Shown here: positions 1-11,740 of the stretch, piece after piece | Numbering within the stretch: position 1 is the stretch's first letter | Layout of the letters: each line of letters opens with the position of its first letter | Source: Oenanthe sinensis | Taxonomy: Eukaryota; Streptophyta; Magnoliopsida; Apiales; Apiaceae | Assembly (NCBI GenBank): GCA_028671895.1 | Contig: CM053796.1 | Span: forward strand, 25,666,860 to 25,730,859 | Direction: 5' to 3' | Length of the DNA: 64,000 nucleotides | Made by a program: the position numbers and the translations under genes | Notes under the pieces: generated by a model | Database searches by the model: none | Seen by the model: the letters and a program-made list of their open reading frames with translations, nothing else | Told to the model about the DNA's origin: nothing

Positions 1-19
1 ATATGTCCATGACAAGGTC

Positions 20-904
20 TTGAGGATCGTAAATCTGCATGACTCGAAACTAACTCCGAGCGGAAATGTGCTGACGGCAGTTGCAAAGCTAGTTCTCTCT
101 AAGGGTTTTCTAACAAAGGAAAAGAAGCTGGTGGCTAAGGACTTGGAGAAGCTGATAAGAAGGCAAGATGCTAGATACAAGTTGCCTGAAGCTACACTAC
201 CAGTGGTTAAGAAGGAACCTGAAGACTATGCATTCGAGCAGCAAGACGAGGCAATAAGGGAGCATGTGCAGAGATACGGAGATCCAAGAATAGACATTCC
301 AGAAGAAGGGGAAATAAGGGAGGAAACTGGTGCAGTGGCTGGTGCAAATGTCAAGTTTGTCAAAAGCAAAGCTGAGAATGAGAATGATCTACTGATCTAT
401 ACAGACAAGCATCAGGTGGAAACCATCATTGAAATCAAGTACGACATCTTTGCAGAACACAGTCATGAAACACTGTGTATTATAAGGGAATTGATTGATG
501 AGATGGATGATGTTGACGAGTTTGATCAGGATTATCTAAGGGTCACGTTTGATAACTTCTGTAAGAGAAGACAACAGCTTGATATTCAGAGGCTACATCA
601 ATGCACCACCGCTATTGTCATTGGATACCCTAAGCAGCTGGTTATAAGGAAGAAAGGGGAAAAGGGGTACCCTGACAAAGTCACGAAGCTGAGGTTTGAA
701 GACATTCCCACGAAGCTTACCACTCGCAGCATGGTTGAAAGGTGGTTGAGGTTGTTTCGAAATTACAAGATCAGAAATCATGTGGAAGCAGAAGGACTTA
801 ATCTTCTCAAGAAAAGAATGGATGAAGTCTGCAACCCTGAGTTCATGAAGAAAGAAAAAGCAGCCAAGAAGAAAGCTCGTGAGGAAGAGGAGCGCAAGAA
901 ATAA
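20..904 (+). CDS. Extra 3' ORF of element A, unknown function, 294 codons
   Basis: An open frame of 294 codons ending 472 bp before the 3' LTR of element A. I do not recognise a gag, protease, integrase, reverse transcriptase or RNase H motif in it. The protein is very charged. Residues 130-160 are acidic, a middle part (about residues 180-260) looks globular and contains the phrase QLDIQRLHQCTTAIVIGYPKQ, and the last 25 residues are a lysine and glutamate run ending EEEERKK. Its position between pol and the polypurine tract is where some plant LTR elements (for example SIRE-type copia) carry an additional ORF, so it is best read as such an extra ORF. The first ATG at 20 may not be the true start because the frame may continue left of the window. 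It is the longest frame in the window and has no internal stop. Confidence 0.6.
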   Translation: MRIVNLHDSKLTPSGNVLTAVAKLVLSKGFLTKEKKLVAKDLEKLIRRQDARYKLPEATLPVVKKEPEDYAFEQQDEAIREHVQRYGDPRIDIPEEGEIREETGAVAGANVKFVKSKAENENDLLIYTDKHQVETIIEIKYDIFAEHSHETLCIIRELIDEMDDVDEFDQDYLRVTFDNFCKRRQQLDIQRLHQCTTAIVIGYPKQLVIRKKGEKGYPDKVTKLRFEDIPTKLTTRSMVERWLRLFRNYKIRNHVEAEGLNLLKKRMDEVCNPEFMKKEKAAKKKAREEEERKK

Positions 905-1363
905 AAGTTTTAATGTATTATGCTTGTAATGTTTCTTTGCGTTGTAATTTGTTTTCTTGTTTTCCTGCATTGTAAAAATATTATCTGTTTTCTTGTGTAG
1001 TGTAAGGTAGAAGTTAGTTAGCTAAGTGTCTTGAAACTGGTTTATATTAGGCGTCAATTATTTTGCAAAGTTCGTCGGTGGTAATACTGCTAAAAGGACT
1101 TTAGAAGGATAATTGAAGATTGAGTGGACCGTGCTCTTAAAGTACTTAGAGAAAATCTCTAGAAGAGCATGAAGCCATTTAATCGAGCCAACAGGTGTCC
1201 AATTTTGGCACTTGAAGTATCAGTAATAGACATGAAGTTAATTAATCAAGCCAAGCATTATGTAAGTTGACATGATCTTTTATGAATGTTATTTTATCTT
1301 TTTCAGTCCCTGTTTAGTTGAGTTATCCTCATTGTGAATTTGGTTGTCATTGTTAGACAATCA
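905..1363 (+). other. Non-coding spacer between extra ORF and polypurine tract
   Basis: AT-rich sequence without a coding frame. The last 60 bases resemble the polypurine-proximal sequence of elements C and D: an AGTTGAGTTATCC phrase and a TTAGACAATCAAATAGGGGG phrase. This is the main link between A and the non-coding elements on its internal side. Confidence 0.6.
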
Positions 1364-1376
1364 AATAGGGGGAGAT
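1364..1376 (+). promoter_or_regulatory. Polypurine tract of element A
   Basis: AAATAGGGGGAGAT directly precedes the LTR start TGAAAGG. This is the expected plus-strand primer position. The same tract occurs in reverse complement beside the lower LTRs of B, C and D, and with one change beside E. Confidence 0.8.
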
Positions 1377-2610
1377 TGAAAGGCATAGGTGTACTAACTT
1401 GTAACACTTAATTATTATGTAACTCAACTAGAGAAAAGATAAAACAACAGCAAAACAAGAGAAACTAAAGAAGCACATGGAATCAATCAACTGAAGAAAT
1501 GGTAATGATACTTGGTAACTACAAGTAACCAATTTGGTTAATCAAGGATGCATAAGTGAGAAGAAGTTCAATCTGAGTATTGCTCATGCCCTAACTTATC
1601 TAATGGAGAATCAAATTAATGTCAAAGAAGTATCAAGAAGACCAAATTGATTTCATGTACTATATATCAACATCTGGGTAATGTAAAGGTTAATCAACAA
1701 ATGAGAACTGACATTTAGAAGCAAGAACCCCTACAAGACTAGTCACTTATGAACCAGACCATTGCATCAAGTGTCAGGACATTGGAGGCAAGTTCATGTC
1801 AGTAATAGAAGATCTCATTTGAATTGAGTGAGGAAAAGAAATTGAAGAAGCTAGGGAAACTTGCTCATAAAGGTTAATTCTCAATTAGTCACTAAAGAAG
1901 GTCAACATTGGATGTGTGCATATTTGCCAAGGCAAATGTCGATCCACAACAGATCGAGATGCGGGTCGAGATTTATAAGTGAAGTAAAACATTGCAAAGG
2001 CAAATCTCGATCCACGATAGATCGAGATCGAGATTCTCCCAGATCGAGATCGAGATCTTCATAGATCGAGATCGAGATTCTCCCAGATCGAGATCGAGAT
2101 CTTCATAGATCGAGATCGAGATGGGTCCAGGCGAAGATCGAGATGCGGGTTGATATGTAACATTTAATGTTCAAGGGACAAGTGGCTTATTGTGAACGGT
2201 TGATCCAGAGTTGTTGGGAAAGTACTTTTTGTTGTCAAAATCCTGATTGGGCCACGTACACAAAAAGGACAAGATCAAGACTACATGACATTATAAAAGC
2301 AGCACTTTGTTTTTATTAGTTAAGTGACTTGTATCTCTGTAATTCAACGATAATTTTTAAAGAGAGAGCATTTACTGTAAAACAAAAAATGAGAGAGAGG
2401 ATCAGTTGAATCTAGCTTTAATTGCTGTATTTATTGTTCAACTGATCATGATGCTTTTATGAATGTTGTAGCAAATTCATCAATGAATATAATGATATAT
2501 TCTTGAAATTCTGTGTCATCATTTATTACCTGCATATTGTTTATTCTCTCATTAATTTTAAACAGTTGTATTCACCCCCCCCCCCCCTCTACAACACTTT
2601 GGACCTAACA
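1377..2610 (+). repeat. 3' LTR of element A (1234 bp)
   Basis: It starts TGAAAGGC after the polypurine tract and ends GGACCTAACA. A TATAAAA box at 2292-2298 is a likely promoter. The conserved GAACCAGACC box lies at 1750-1768, a GATCGA-rich block at about 1945-2140, and a C run (2575-2587) followed by TCTACAACA lies close to the 3' end. Phrases such as GCAAATGTCGATCCAC recur in the element D LTR in reverse complement. Confidence 0.85.
1945..2140 (+). repeat. GATCGA-rich degenerate tandem repeat in LTR A
   Basis: Repeated GATCGAGATCGAGAT units are separated by short spacers such as TCTTCATA and TCTCCCA. The same composition occurs in both element D LTRs and in the element D leader, but not in B, C, E or F. 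Confidence 0.85.
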
Positions 2611-2612
2611 CA

Positions 2613-3688
2613 AGCCCATGGCCATTTGGCATGTGGGGGATTGATCTGAGAAGAGAATTGCCGAAGGTAAAGGGAGGAGTCAAATACGCATTAGTAGCAG
2701 GGGACTATTTTGCAAAGTGGGCAGAAGATGATCCCCTCACAACCATAATAGCTAAAAAGATAACATACTTCATATTCAATGCCATTGTTTGTAAGTTTGA
2801 TATCATATATCTGTTGATTTCTGGTAGAAGGAAGCAATCCAACCATCATGGCAATTTTATGTTCAACATCATTGTTTGCAGGTTTGGTATCCCATATAAG
2901 CTGATCTCTAATAATGGAAAGCAATTTGATACCAAGGAACTGATGACTTTTTGTGAGAAATTGGCCATAAAGAAAGATTTTGCAGCAGTGTATCACCCCC
3001 AAAGCAATGGGTAGACCAAGGCCATTAATAAAATCATCAAGCACACCCTGAAGGCCAAGCTAGAAGAGAGCAAGGGAAATTGGCCGCATGAGTTGCCTCA
3101 AGTATATCAAAATCCCAACATCTGTAATTTAATGACATGTTGATGTATATTGAACGAGCATTCATACCTCAGGTGCTATGGTCTTACAACACTACTTGCA
3201 TGAGTACTACAGGGGAATCACCCTTCGTCTTGACATATGGATGTGAAGCCATGGTACCAGTCGAGATTAGAGCTGGGTCTTTCAGAAAAGATAATTTTTA
3301 GGTAAGAGGCGTCGCCTTTGATTCAGGTGCTAGTGAAAGATCTCAAGTCTTATTGTTGCCGGAATATTTAATTTTTCAAGAAGAAGCCCAAGAGGTGAAT
3401 CACAGACTTTACTTAGACTTGCTTGAAGAAATACGAGCCAATGGACAAGTGAAGCTAGCGGCTTATCAGCAGAGGACAACAAGATACTACAACTCCAAAG
3501 TCAAGGAAAGGCCAATTCAGGTGGGTGACCTGGTGCCGGCAAGCCATAGAGTGTTCGGGGCTAATTGGGATGGACCTTATAAAATTAGAGCAGCACTATG
3601 GGAAGGAACTTACTACTTGACAGATTTGGAGGACAAGCCCATTCCAAGAGCATGGAATGCGGAACACTTGAAGAAGTATTATCAATAG
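2613..3688 (+). pseudogene. Gypsy integrase, 3' part of pol, broken
   Basis: Reading begins in frame at the element A border with PWPFGMWGIDLRRELPK, the usual start of a plant gypsy integrase core. The core follows: KYALVAGDYFAKWAE, then ISNNGKQFD, where the catalytic DNG appears changed to NNG, and AVYHPQSNG. A stop codon (TAG at 3012-3014) replaces the following Gln. Further on come NKIIKHTLKAKLEE, then after a 71-bp insertion VLWSYNTT, GESPFVLTYGCEAMVPVEI, a second stop near 3299, and finally the C-terminal integrase region with YYNSKVKERPIQVGDLV, a GPYKI motif and a natural end at 3686-3688. An internal duplication of the FN-IVC-F-I block lies at about 2776-2930. It cannot make a working integrase. 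Confidence 0.9.
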
Positions 3689-4137
3689 GGAAAGCCCTAT
3701 GTGATTTATGTTACGTTTTTAAGACAATTTTTAAATTTATTAGTAGAAGTAGGAGCAAAAAACTTATATTCACTCCCACTCTAGGATGGTAGCGGATATA
3801 CAGTATGCGGTTTTAAAAAACTTATCTTCGTGATTTTGGCCAGTACAAATATATGCACTGAAGTTTTATTATTTATATTGAAGGCTTTATCAACAAAATC
3901 AGAACATATAATTTCTAGCACATACCAGTGAGAGGGCGCACCCTCTACATTCCTGAAATGTGGGCCAATTTCGATATTGAAATTAATTCTTGGTATGCTA
4001 CACAACTCTATCCAGGATATATAAACATTTTCAAGCATATGCAAGGGAAATACATGCGTGAGCCAATGGGGGGCACCCTATCAACGTACGATAATTCATT
4101 AAAGCAAAAGGAAATTACTTAGGATAACATAAAAATA
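3689..4137 (+). other. Gypsy spacer between pol and antisense ORF
   Basis: No coding frame that I trust. It is AT-rich with isolated GC-rich phrases such as GAGGGCGCACCC near 3941, in keeping with the composition of the rest of this gypsy element. Confidence 0.5.
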
Positions 4138-5468
4138 TTATGCAAGGTAAAGGGTGGTGAACTTAGTGGGCGCACCCACATTCACAATAGCTCTAAGGCT
4201 AATAGAATAATACCCCAACACACTAGAGGATACTAAAGAACAGTAAGGATAAAACACTATAGAACAATATAAGCAATTTGACAAAAGGCTTAAGTCAAAA
4301 GGCGAAACCCGGTTGGTAGGCCGCGTCCTACCACTTAAAAGCGTCCAAAAAATGGATGCATAGTATGAATTCACAACTTGTAGGATTTTGTTGAGGGCCA
4401 ACACCTTATCATAGTATCTCAAAATAAAATTTATGACATTGTCATCAACTTTTAGGAAGAGGAGGGTCAAAGGAGTTGATGGGTTAGCTTGAGTCACGTT
4501 GGCAAGATCAACCTGAATGTTGCCCAATTCATTAGGGTACGCCTGCTCTTCAGCCTCATTTTGGGCCCTTTTTGCCAGTTGTGCCTTAATGTCTTCCTCA
4601 AACTCTAGCTTTTTTGAAGCAATAGCTTTGACTTCCTCTGCCTTGAACTCTTCCATGAATTTCTTGGAAGCAGGTCCCCACTCGTCCAATCAAAATTGGG
4701 CTCGATGGCAAGGAAACCACGCAGGAAATCGTGAAAATCATGAATCTTACTTTCCTCTATGGCTGCTTTCTTCTGATCTTCCCAAGAAATTTTCTCAAGA
4801 TGGAAGCCATCAACTGCCCTTTTAAGATCCTATTTGTCTCTCTTTACCTGCTCAAGATCAAAAGTGGCTAAGGTGAGATTGATCTGAGAAATAAAAATAG
4901 TGTCTTTCAAATAATCCATATCTGTCTGTAGGCGCGCCTTGGCATTGATTGCGGCCTCCAATTTGGTGTCACAAATCTTTTTGTCTTTTTGCAGTTGCTC
5001 GTGGCGCGCCATCTCTTCCTCCCACGACCGAGCTCTAGACATGACATGAAGGTATAGTTCAGTTGAAGAACGAACTATGGCATTATCTACCTCCTTGTCT
5101 TTGTAAGATGACCACAGGGAAAGGTCATTATCAGTTAAGGAAGGATGAGCAAGTTCCCCGATAATGGTAGAAATTGTAGAGCTGAAAGAAGTGTTCTCAA
5201 CTATCTTGTGCCTTTTGGCCAAGGTCGTGTCCTGAAGAGTTGTTGCCATAGAGGAAGTTTGTTTTTTGGGTTGATTTGTTTGCAACAGCAGCTGGGGGAT
5301 GATCTATTTTCTTTTTTGAAGCTTCAACTTTTGTGGGGGCGCCATGACCCCCCATCCCCTTGGAAGCTTTGGCATTCTTGTAAAGTACGTGGAGTAACAT
5401 GTGAGAAAACCTATGATGGTAAAGTAAGCAAAAGATGTATAACAATTCACATAATAAAGCATGTAAAG
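4138..5468 (-). pseudogene. Gypsy antisense extra ORF, C-terminal half
   Basis: The minus strand reads down from the B insertion. After a short leader that could be intron (5468 to about 5390), a frame at 5285-4830 encodes a strongly charged, coiled-coil-like stretch with RSWEEEMARHEQLQKDKK. A TAG stop at 4830-4832 interrupts it, and the same frame continues with DLKRAVDGFHLEKISWED. Near 4690 a frameshift leads into the 4689 frame with EFKAEEVKAIASKKLEFEED. The frame reaches 4138, but only the part to about 4440 looks like protein. It lies on the strand opposite integrase. Antisense extra ORFs of Tat elements often encode a gypsy-type transposase-like (Transposase_28) domain followed by coiled coil; this would be the coiled-coil part. 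The function in any element is not established. Confidence 0.6.
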
Positions 5469-5473
5469 GGAAT

Positions 5474-6932
5474 TGTTAGGTCCTGGAGATCGTAGAGGGG
5501 GGGTGAATACGATTCCCACATAAAAATCTGACTTTTATTTATTTTTGGGACAACATAAAAATTACTTTGGTTCAAACCCAGGTACTGTTCATCATCTTTT
5601 TCAACCTCAAGAACACCATTAAAATAACCAAGATAATGAACGGTAAATCATCCAAAACACACAACACAACAAGATCCAAGAATATAACTTTATATTCATT
5701 GAAGTGGGGTAGATGCTACAAACAAGTTCAAGAACATAAGCTCAAGAACACAACAAAGAAATGATTTTTGGCTCCTCTAAAAATATTACAAATTCTAGAT
5801 CTAGGAGACAAAAATCAAACCTATCTTCTAAACAAGATTTAGCAATGTTTACAATAGAAGAATAGATGAGTGGTATGATAAAGAAAATCATGGTTCTAAA
5901 ATATGCAAGATCTAGTTCGGCCATGGGGGAGAGAAAAATAATTCTTTTTCTCTCTCCCCTTTTCTCTTCTCATCCGGATGCACACTACATACTAATTAAG
6001 ACTTGGGTTTCTTCTTTATATATTGAAAAAGGTGTTGCTTTTTATTTTTCCACCTTTTTCTCTTGTTCTCCCAAATCATATCTTCAAAGTCATGTGCCAA
6101 GCATGCCTTTGGAAATATTTAATATAAAAGTAATATTTAATAAATATATAAAATATAAATAAAGAATATCTTTATTTATAAAATATATAAATAATTAAAT
6201 AATTACTTTATTTAATTAAATTAAATATTTCCATTCCACTCTTCAATTTGTGTAGACTTCCTTATCCAAATACTTGGCCCCGTATACGTGACTCCACCAC
6301 GTCCAAGTATTTGGCCTTATAATCTGTGAAGCTTTAGTAAGATCCAATCAGGTTGTGCCGTCTGTCCCTTATCCATTAGGCTGACATTTCTCCAACACTG
6401 ATTTACCACATTTGTTGATCCTCCACATGACTCAAGAAAACCAACAACTTTAGAATGATTAAAATCATATTAACCGACGAGAGCTTGCCTCCAATGTCCT
6501 GACACTTGATGCAACGGTCTGGTTCATAAGTGACTAGTCTTGATAGGGGCTCTTGATTCCGAACATGATTCCACATTCTTCTTTGCAAACCTTACTTGTT
6601 GCTTCGATTATAATGCACTAAAATCGTCATAGACTAAGACAATCTTCTGTAGCTTCCACATCCTTGAATAGATGTCAACATCTTTTATTCTCCACTGAGG
6701 CATGAACATGTTAATGAACTTCTTCCAGTGAGCTTCAAGTCTGTAGATGATCCTTTGATACTTTGTCTTAACTGAACTCTATGATCCAAGATTTCTGTGC
6801 ACCTGCATATTATTACATGTCCTGTTCTATTGTTGAGTTATCATCAACCATTACATAGAGATTACATTTAGCATTTCTAGTACACATGAAAGTGCAGTGA
6901 GTTACTTCCCTTCACTCCTATCTCCCCTTTCA
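5474..6932 (-). repeat. 3' LTR of element B (1459 bp)
   Basis: On the minus strand it begins TGAAAGGGGAGATAGG and ends GGACCTAACA. It includes the G run followed by TGAATACG near 5500, the GCAACGGTCTGGTTCA box at 6511-6526, and the CACTGAGG...CCAGTG stem box at 6693-6730. Small frames here are duplicated in the other LTR and are not genes. Confidence 0.93.
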
Positions 6933-6946
6933 ATCTCCCCCTATTT
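6933..6946 (-). promoter_or_regulatory. Polypurine tract of element B
   Basis: On the minus strand AAATAGGGGGAGAT touches the 3' LTR start TGAAAGG. Confidence 0.85.
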
Positions 6947-8330
6947 GGTTGATATGGAATAGCAATCAAATACTATTTCCCTTTACAATCTCCCCCAAAA
7001 GCAATTAAATAAAATTAACTACTAGAGGATAACTCAACTAACATACAAGAAATAATTAAAGTATTGGACATGAAAATAATATACAAAAGGTTCTGGAAAG
7101 ATATAATCAGTTAAATCCAGATTTCCTGAGTTGTTGAAAATGAATGATGAATTTCTGAATTTCATTTTCCTTTAGCTTCCTCCACTTCAATGTTCTTCAA
7201 AGATGGGGTTCTTTCAATAAAGAAACAAATCATTAGTAAAGACTTCTGACCAATCATTCTTGTTCATCTTGCAATTCGAACTAGAACATACAGCTCTCTA
7301 TGTTCCCCATAAGAGGTCAACTCATTCTCCCCTTAAGGTTGTTCTCTCTTGGAATGAAAGTCACTTCTTCTTTTTCTTCAGGATGTTCTATTTCCAGGAA
7401 ACATATTTTTCTTTCTTCCCTGCACTATTCCACTGACTTCATCTATCACTGAAATAAGAAATAGAACACACTTGGACACTTCTCAGATGCCCCTTGAAAA
7501 TCTCCTTCACATTCTTCTTTACCCAGAAAACTTCTACTTAGCAAAAACTCCCCCTGAGTTGATACTCTTCAAAGAAATCTTCATTTTCATTCATTGATCG
7601 TGCTAGAAAGAATTCTTCTGCCGAACCTCTCCTAAGAATGTTCCAAGGACAGATCTTCAAACAAATAGAGCAAAATCCCTTAGATATCTTTTCAGAATAA
7701 GATATAGCATTGCAAACCAAGATGTTAAGATTCTCCATAACTTTTTCCCTTAGTACGACAAGTAACTTCTTCCCAATTGACAAAAAGTAACTTCTCCACT
7801 TCAGACGAAAAATCAGTTAAATCTACAACACCTTTAGGGATTAGGCTCCAACTAATTACTAAGAAACTCCCCCTTAGTAATTTCTCCATTGCATCACTAA
7901 GGTTTCAATTTTATCTAATTCTCCCCCTTAGTTTATGCAAGCTCCAATCCACCCTTGTGTCTTTAGATATCCTCTAAGTAACCTCCACAAGATAGGATTG
8001 ACAGATCTCATTTCTTGTATCACCAAGAGATCTCGTTTCTTGTATCACCAAATTCTCCCCCTTAGTTGAGAATATCCTTTAAAACAATAAAAGTATCATC
8101 TACATCCAATCGAATAAGAAACTCTCCTCCAATTGAACATAAAATCCCCCTTAGGCCTAAAAATTAATGTCTCCCCCTTTGAGATTGAGAATAACACGAA
8201 TTAATAGATCCAAAGGTAATAGTTTGGACATTCCCACTAAGCTTCAGCTAGACTCTTCTTCAGCTTGTCTTCCAGAAAAGAATCTCTTCAACATTCCAGA
8301 GCTGGAAAATTCAGTAACAGGATTTAGACA
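6947..8330 (-). other. Element B interior, block with repeated purine tracts
   Basis: Non-coding. Several CTCCCCCTTAG-like tracts (near 7545, 7868, 7922, 8058, 8145 and 8171) read on the minus strand as CTAAGGGGGAG, imitating the polypurine tract. Similar tracts lie at the same relative place in C and D. No frame resembles a known protein. Confidence 0.6.
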
Positions 8331-9700
8331 TAGTAGCAAGGTTAGTGTTTGGTCTATGGTTTCCTCACTTCTACTACGTTCTGTTGGTGTTTACACTTTC
8401 AAGCGTAAGTGTTCCACTCATTTCTCTCCCTATTTCTCTCACTCAAGTGTATCACTCCCTCACTTCACTCAAGTGTTTCTCTCCCTTACTTGCACTCATT
8501 CCATTTATAGCAATTTGTACCTGCAAGTAAATCCATGCTAGTCTCACCAAGATATTGTGGATCGTTGACTATAGCATGTTGTCGATCACTAAAGATCTAG
8601 GTTCTGAGATGGAATCTCAGACAGGGTTTCAGTTAGGTCGTCACCCAACTCACCATGAGCAAATCCATGCACACGTGGCTCGTCGTCGGGGAATAACCCT
8701 TCTGAAATTGGAAAAATCTCCTCCATTCCAGGAGTGACTGAAATCCCAACACCCTGATCCTCAAAAGACTCATCAAATTGGTAAACCAACTGAATCATTG
8801 TCTACGAGTTGTTGCTCAGCTACTTTCAGCATCAACAATCTCCCCATATGCAAATCCATGCACTGGATCGTTGAATGTGGTATGCGTATTAGCAGCTATT
8901 TAAGCATCAACCGACTCCCCATATGCAAGTCCATGCACTGGATCGTTGACGGTGATATGCCTTTAAGTTTTGAGCGATCCATGTATTCCAGAATTTGAAT
9001 TCCTGGGAGAGTAGACGTGTACAAACATCTCTCTCAATCACCTGTGAAGATGAATTAACTCACTATTTTCAGTTATGGAAAACTGTTAGTGATTGCCTCT
9101 CAACATCAACAGATTGCTCTGCGGATGTGAAATCCCGTTAGGGAACTAGGACTGTTCCTCCTAGGAAGGTTGACAAGGATTCTAATATATGGCAAGAAAT
9201 CCAAGTTTCCCTCAAATACCTGTGAAGGTGGCTCAACAACTTCATTCACCATGAATGGTAAACACAGAAGTTTAGGGGTTTTACCTATACCTCACAATGT
9301 GCACTTCTTGCAATGTGTCCTCACAATAGTTAGTCCCAAGAGAGGCTAGAGAACTGTTACGTCCTATAACAACCCTTAGAAGCAAAAACTTTAGGATTAC
9401 CATCAGCGTGAATGCTTTTGGTGTGCTTGACTCATTACAAGGTGCTCTGGCTGACGAGCGAATTTTTAATGAAATCACCCTGTTGAGAGAGTTCATTCAG
9501 AAACGGTTGAATTGCCTTTTCAGCTCTGCATCCTTTTGAGAGAATACAGATGAGCTACAGATACCTCAATTTGTATACTTCTTTCCTTCTCGAGAGGTAG
9601 AGCTGTGGGTGCACTTCCGACTTCATCCTTATTTGCTGCATCAAGTGCAGTTTCTCCCTTAACAACCGCTAATCTATATAAGTTCCTTATATCACCAAGG
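8331..9700 (-). repeat. Shared interior block 1 in element B
   Basis: Phrases such as TTTCCTCACTTCTACTACG (near 8360) and GGTGTGCTTGACTCATTACA (near 9420) recur in D (about 40430-41340) and C (about 50915-51830) in the same order and strand. The B copy is the most divergent and its frames are more broken than those of C and D. It also contains a local near-duplication of CCCCATATGCAA(A/G)TCCATG at about 8842 and 8920. Confidence 0.7.
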
Positions 9701-11740
9701 GTTGAAAGTTTGAATTAGAATGATAGTGTTTGGTACTAAGGACTTGGTTAGAAATTGATGGATTATTCAACTTCTTGACCTTCCCCTATAGCCACTAAGG
9801 CCAAGCCATTACGGCTAAATAGATAGAGTTGATCAGAGCTATATAAAATTTGGTAGAGTATGATTAAACTTATTCTCTATTCCTTCTCAGAAATATAGCA
9901 TCGGAGCAATGTGTCCTCAAGAAACAATGCACCAGAGCTAAAATGTGGGAATTAATAAAGAATAGGTAAAAGAATATTAAGCCAAATTTCATAAACTCAC
10001 AATTTTGAAAAAAAAGTTTAACAGATTAACAAAAGTGTTCTTTTGAATTTCTCTTAGACAAATATCCAATTGAAATTCAACTCTTTTAACAAAAACATTT
10101 TGATTAATAACTCAAATCTATTTCATCTTGCTCACTGTATGTTTTCAGAAATTGTTTTGCAATTCATTCTTATCGGATATTATCTCCGACTTAAAACATA
10201 AATCATTTATATAAAAAAATCGAATGAATGCTTTAGTCATACAGTCCAAGGCACTAATCCCAAAGCAAACAACCATTGTTTTAATACTACAGGTCAATGT
10301 GAAACAGACATTAACAAGAGTTTTGAAAAACGTTTTACCAATGGTTGATACCTCAAGATCAAAACAATTTACTCAAATAAAATAGCCTGATAATATGCAA
10401 CCTAAGTTATAAGTTATCAAGTAACTTTATTTAAACAAATCGTGGAGAGAAAACAGTTTTCATTACAAAACATTTAGAGAGAGAGAGAGGATATATGATT
10501 TTGAAATAGAAAGATAATCCTCAAGAAATGTTCTCTTTCAAAGGAAAAAAACTTTTAGTGGCTTTTCATTCTCTAGCAAATGAATGCATGTTTAGATAAA
10601 ACATTTTTCACAAGAAATAGACAAGAAATTTCTTTATGCATTCAAGTTCTAAAGAATGAAAAACATATGTTAATACTAATGAATTATCAAAGATATGAGT
10701 GACAATACATTCAAAAGTACTAACATCATTCAATCATTTTGTAATAAAATGCATCTTACTACAAAATAATCAAGCACATAAGATACTTACATTATGCTAG
10801 ACAATTACCATTTGTCGCTTGAAACAAACACATATTGCAATATAGATCATGGTAATTCTAAAGCATAAAAATAAGCATCCGCTAAACACTGAACATACAT
10901 TGACCGAATGACAGCATTTAACTTCTTACACTACATCTCAACAATTATCACATAAGCATATTGAAAATACTCATGACAATCAGAATGTATGTAAGCTCGA
11001 GGTACTAGTTGCATCAGAGATCAAATACCTTTAAATATTAATGCTAAAATTTATGATCTTTGACAACCCCTCGCGATGTAGTAAATTACTTTCAATATCA
11101 GTGTTTTTTTTTTTTTTGAAATAATCTTTTAATCACTTAGTGCAGAAATTCTAAGTGACATCACTAATATCAAAAGAATGACAACTAATATTAATGGATT
11201 TTGCAAAAGACATGAATTACATCACTTAAACTACATATTAAGTGGTTCCATTAATATTAGCATTAAACAATTAAAAGTAAATAAAATTACAATTAATTAA
11301 TATATACAAATACTTATGCTGAAACATTTGATACATATAGCATGAATAACATATGACAGCACAAAGTACGAGATCCTGGATATAAATTGACTATACAAAG
11401 AGATGCTACATTGTTAGGTCCCTAGGTCCCGGGTAATCATAGGTAATCTCATAATGATAATATTGAGTCCCGGGTGGTCACACGCCAAACATTAATCAGT
11501 TCCTAGAGATCGTAGACATCTAAATAGCATGAACACTCTCTATAAACATTACATTTAAATAAATCAATATTAGACTAGAGTGACATACCTTAGTCAATAG
11601 AGCTTTTACTGGTGTATGATCGTTGAATGAACAATTACTCCTCTTTACCCGAGAGATCGAACGTTTACTCCTTTCAAGATCGAACGTTTACTCCATTTGG
11701 ACAGGATTAACTTTTCAGCTACCAGTTAACATTGTTCCTC
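9701..11740 (-). other. Element B interior, AT-rich non-coding
   Basis: No usable frame. Stretches match the interiors of C and D loosely, for example the GATACCTC and GTAAGCTCGAGG phrases. Near 11411-11480 lies a TTGTTAGGTCCCTAGGTCC segment that looks like a remnant of an LTR terminus inside the element. Confidence 0.5.

Larger units (their letters stand above)
1..2610 (+). mobile_element. Element A: 3' part of a copia-type LTR retrotransposon
   Basis: The 3' end of an LTR retrotransposon whose 5' part lies left of the window. In order it holds an extra ORF (20-904), a non-coding spacer (905-1363), a polypurine tract and the 3' LTR (1377-2610). It lies inside a Ty3/gypsy element: an in-frame integrase sequence begins 3 bp after the LTR end. 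The target duplication cannot be checked because the other end is absent; the bases after the LTR are CAAGC. The LTR is the closest relative of the element D LTR, as both carry the same GATCGA-rich block and the same flanking phrases. Assignment to Ty1/copia rests on the terminal structure shared with B, C and D and not on a visible pol gene. Confidence 0.8.

Noticed and set aside
593..970. Minus-strand frame of 125 codons
   Set aside because: Mostly the complement of the plus-strand ORF at 20-904, hydrophobic by mirror of a lysine-rich end.
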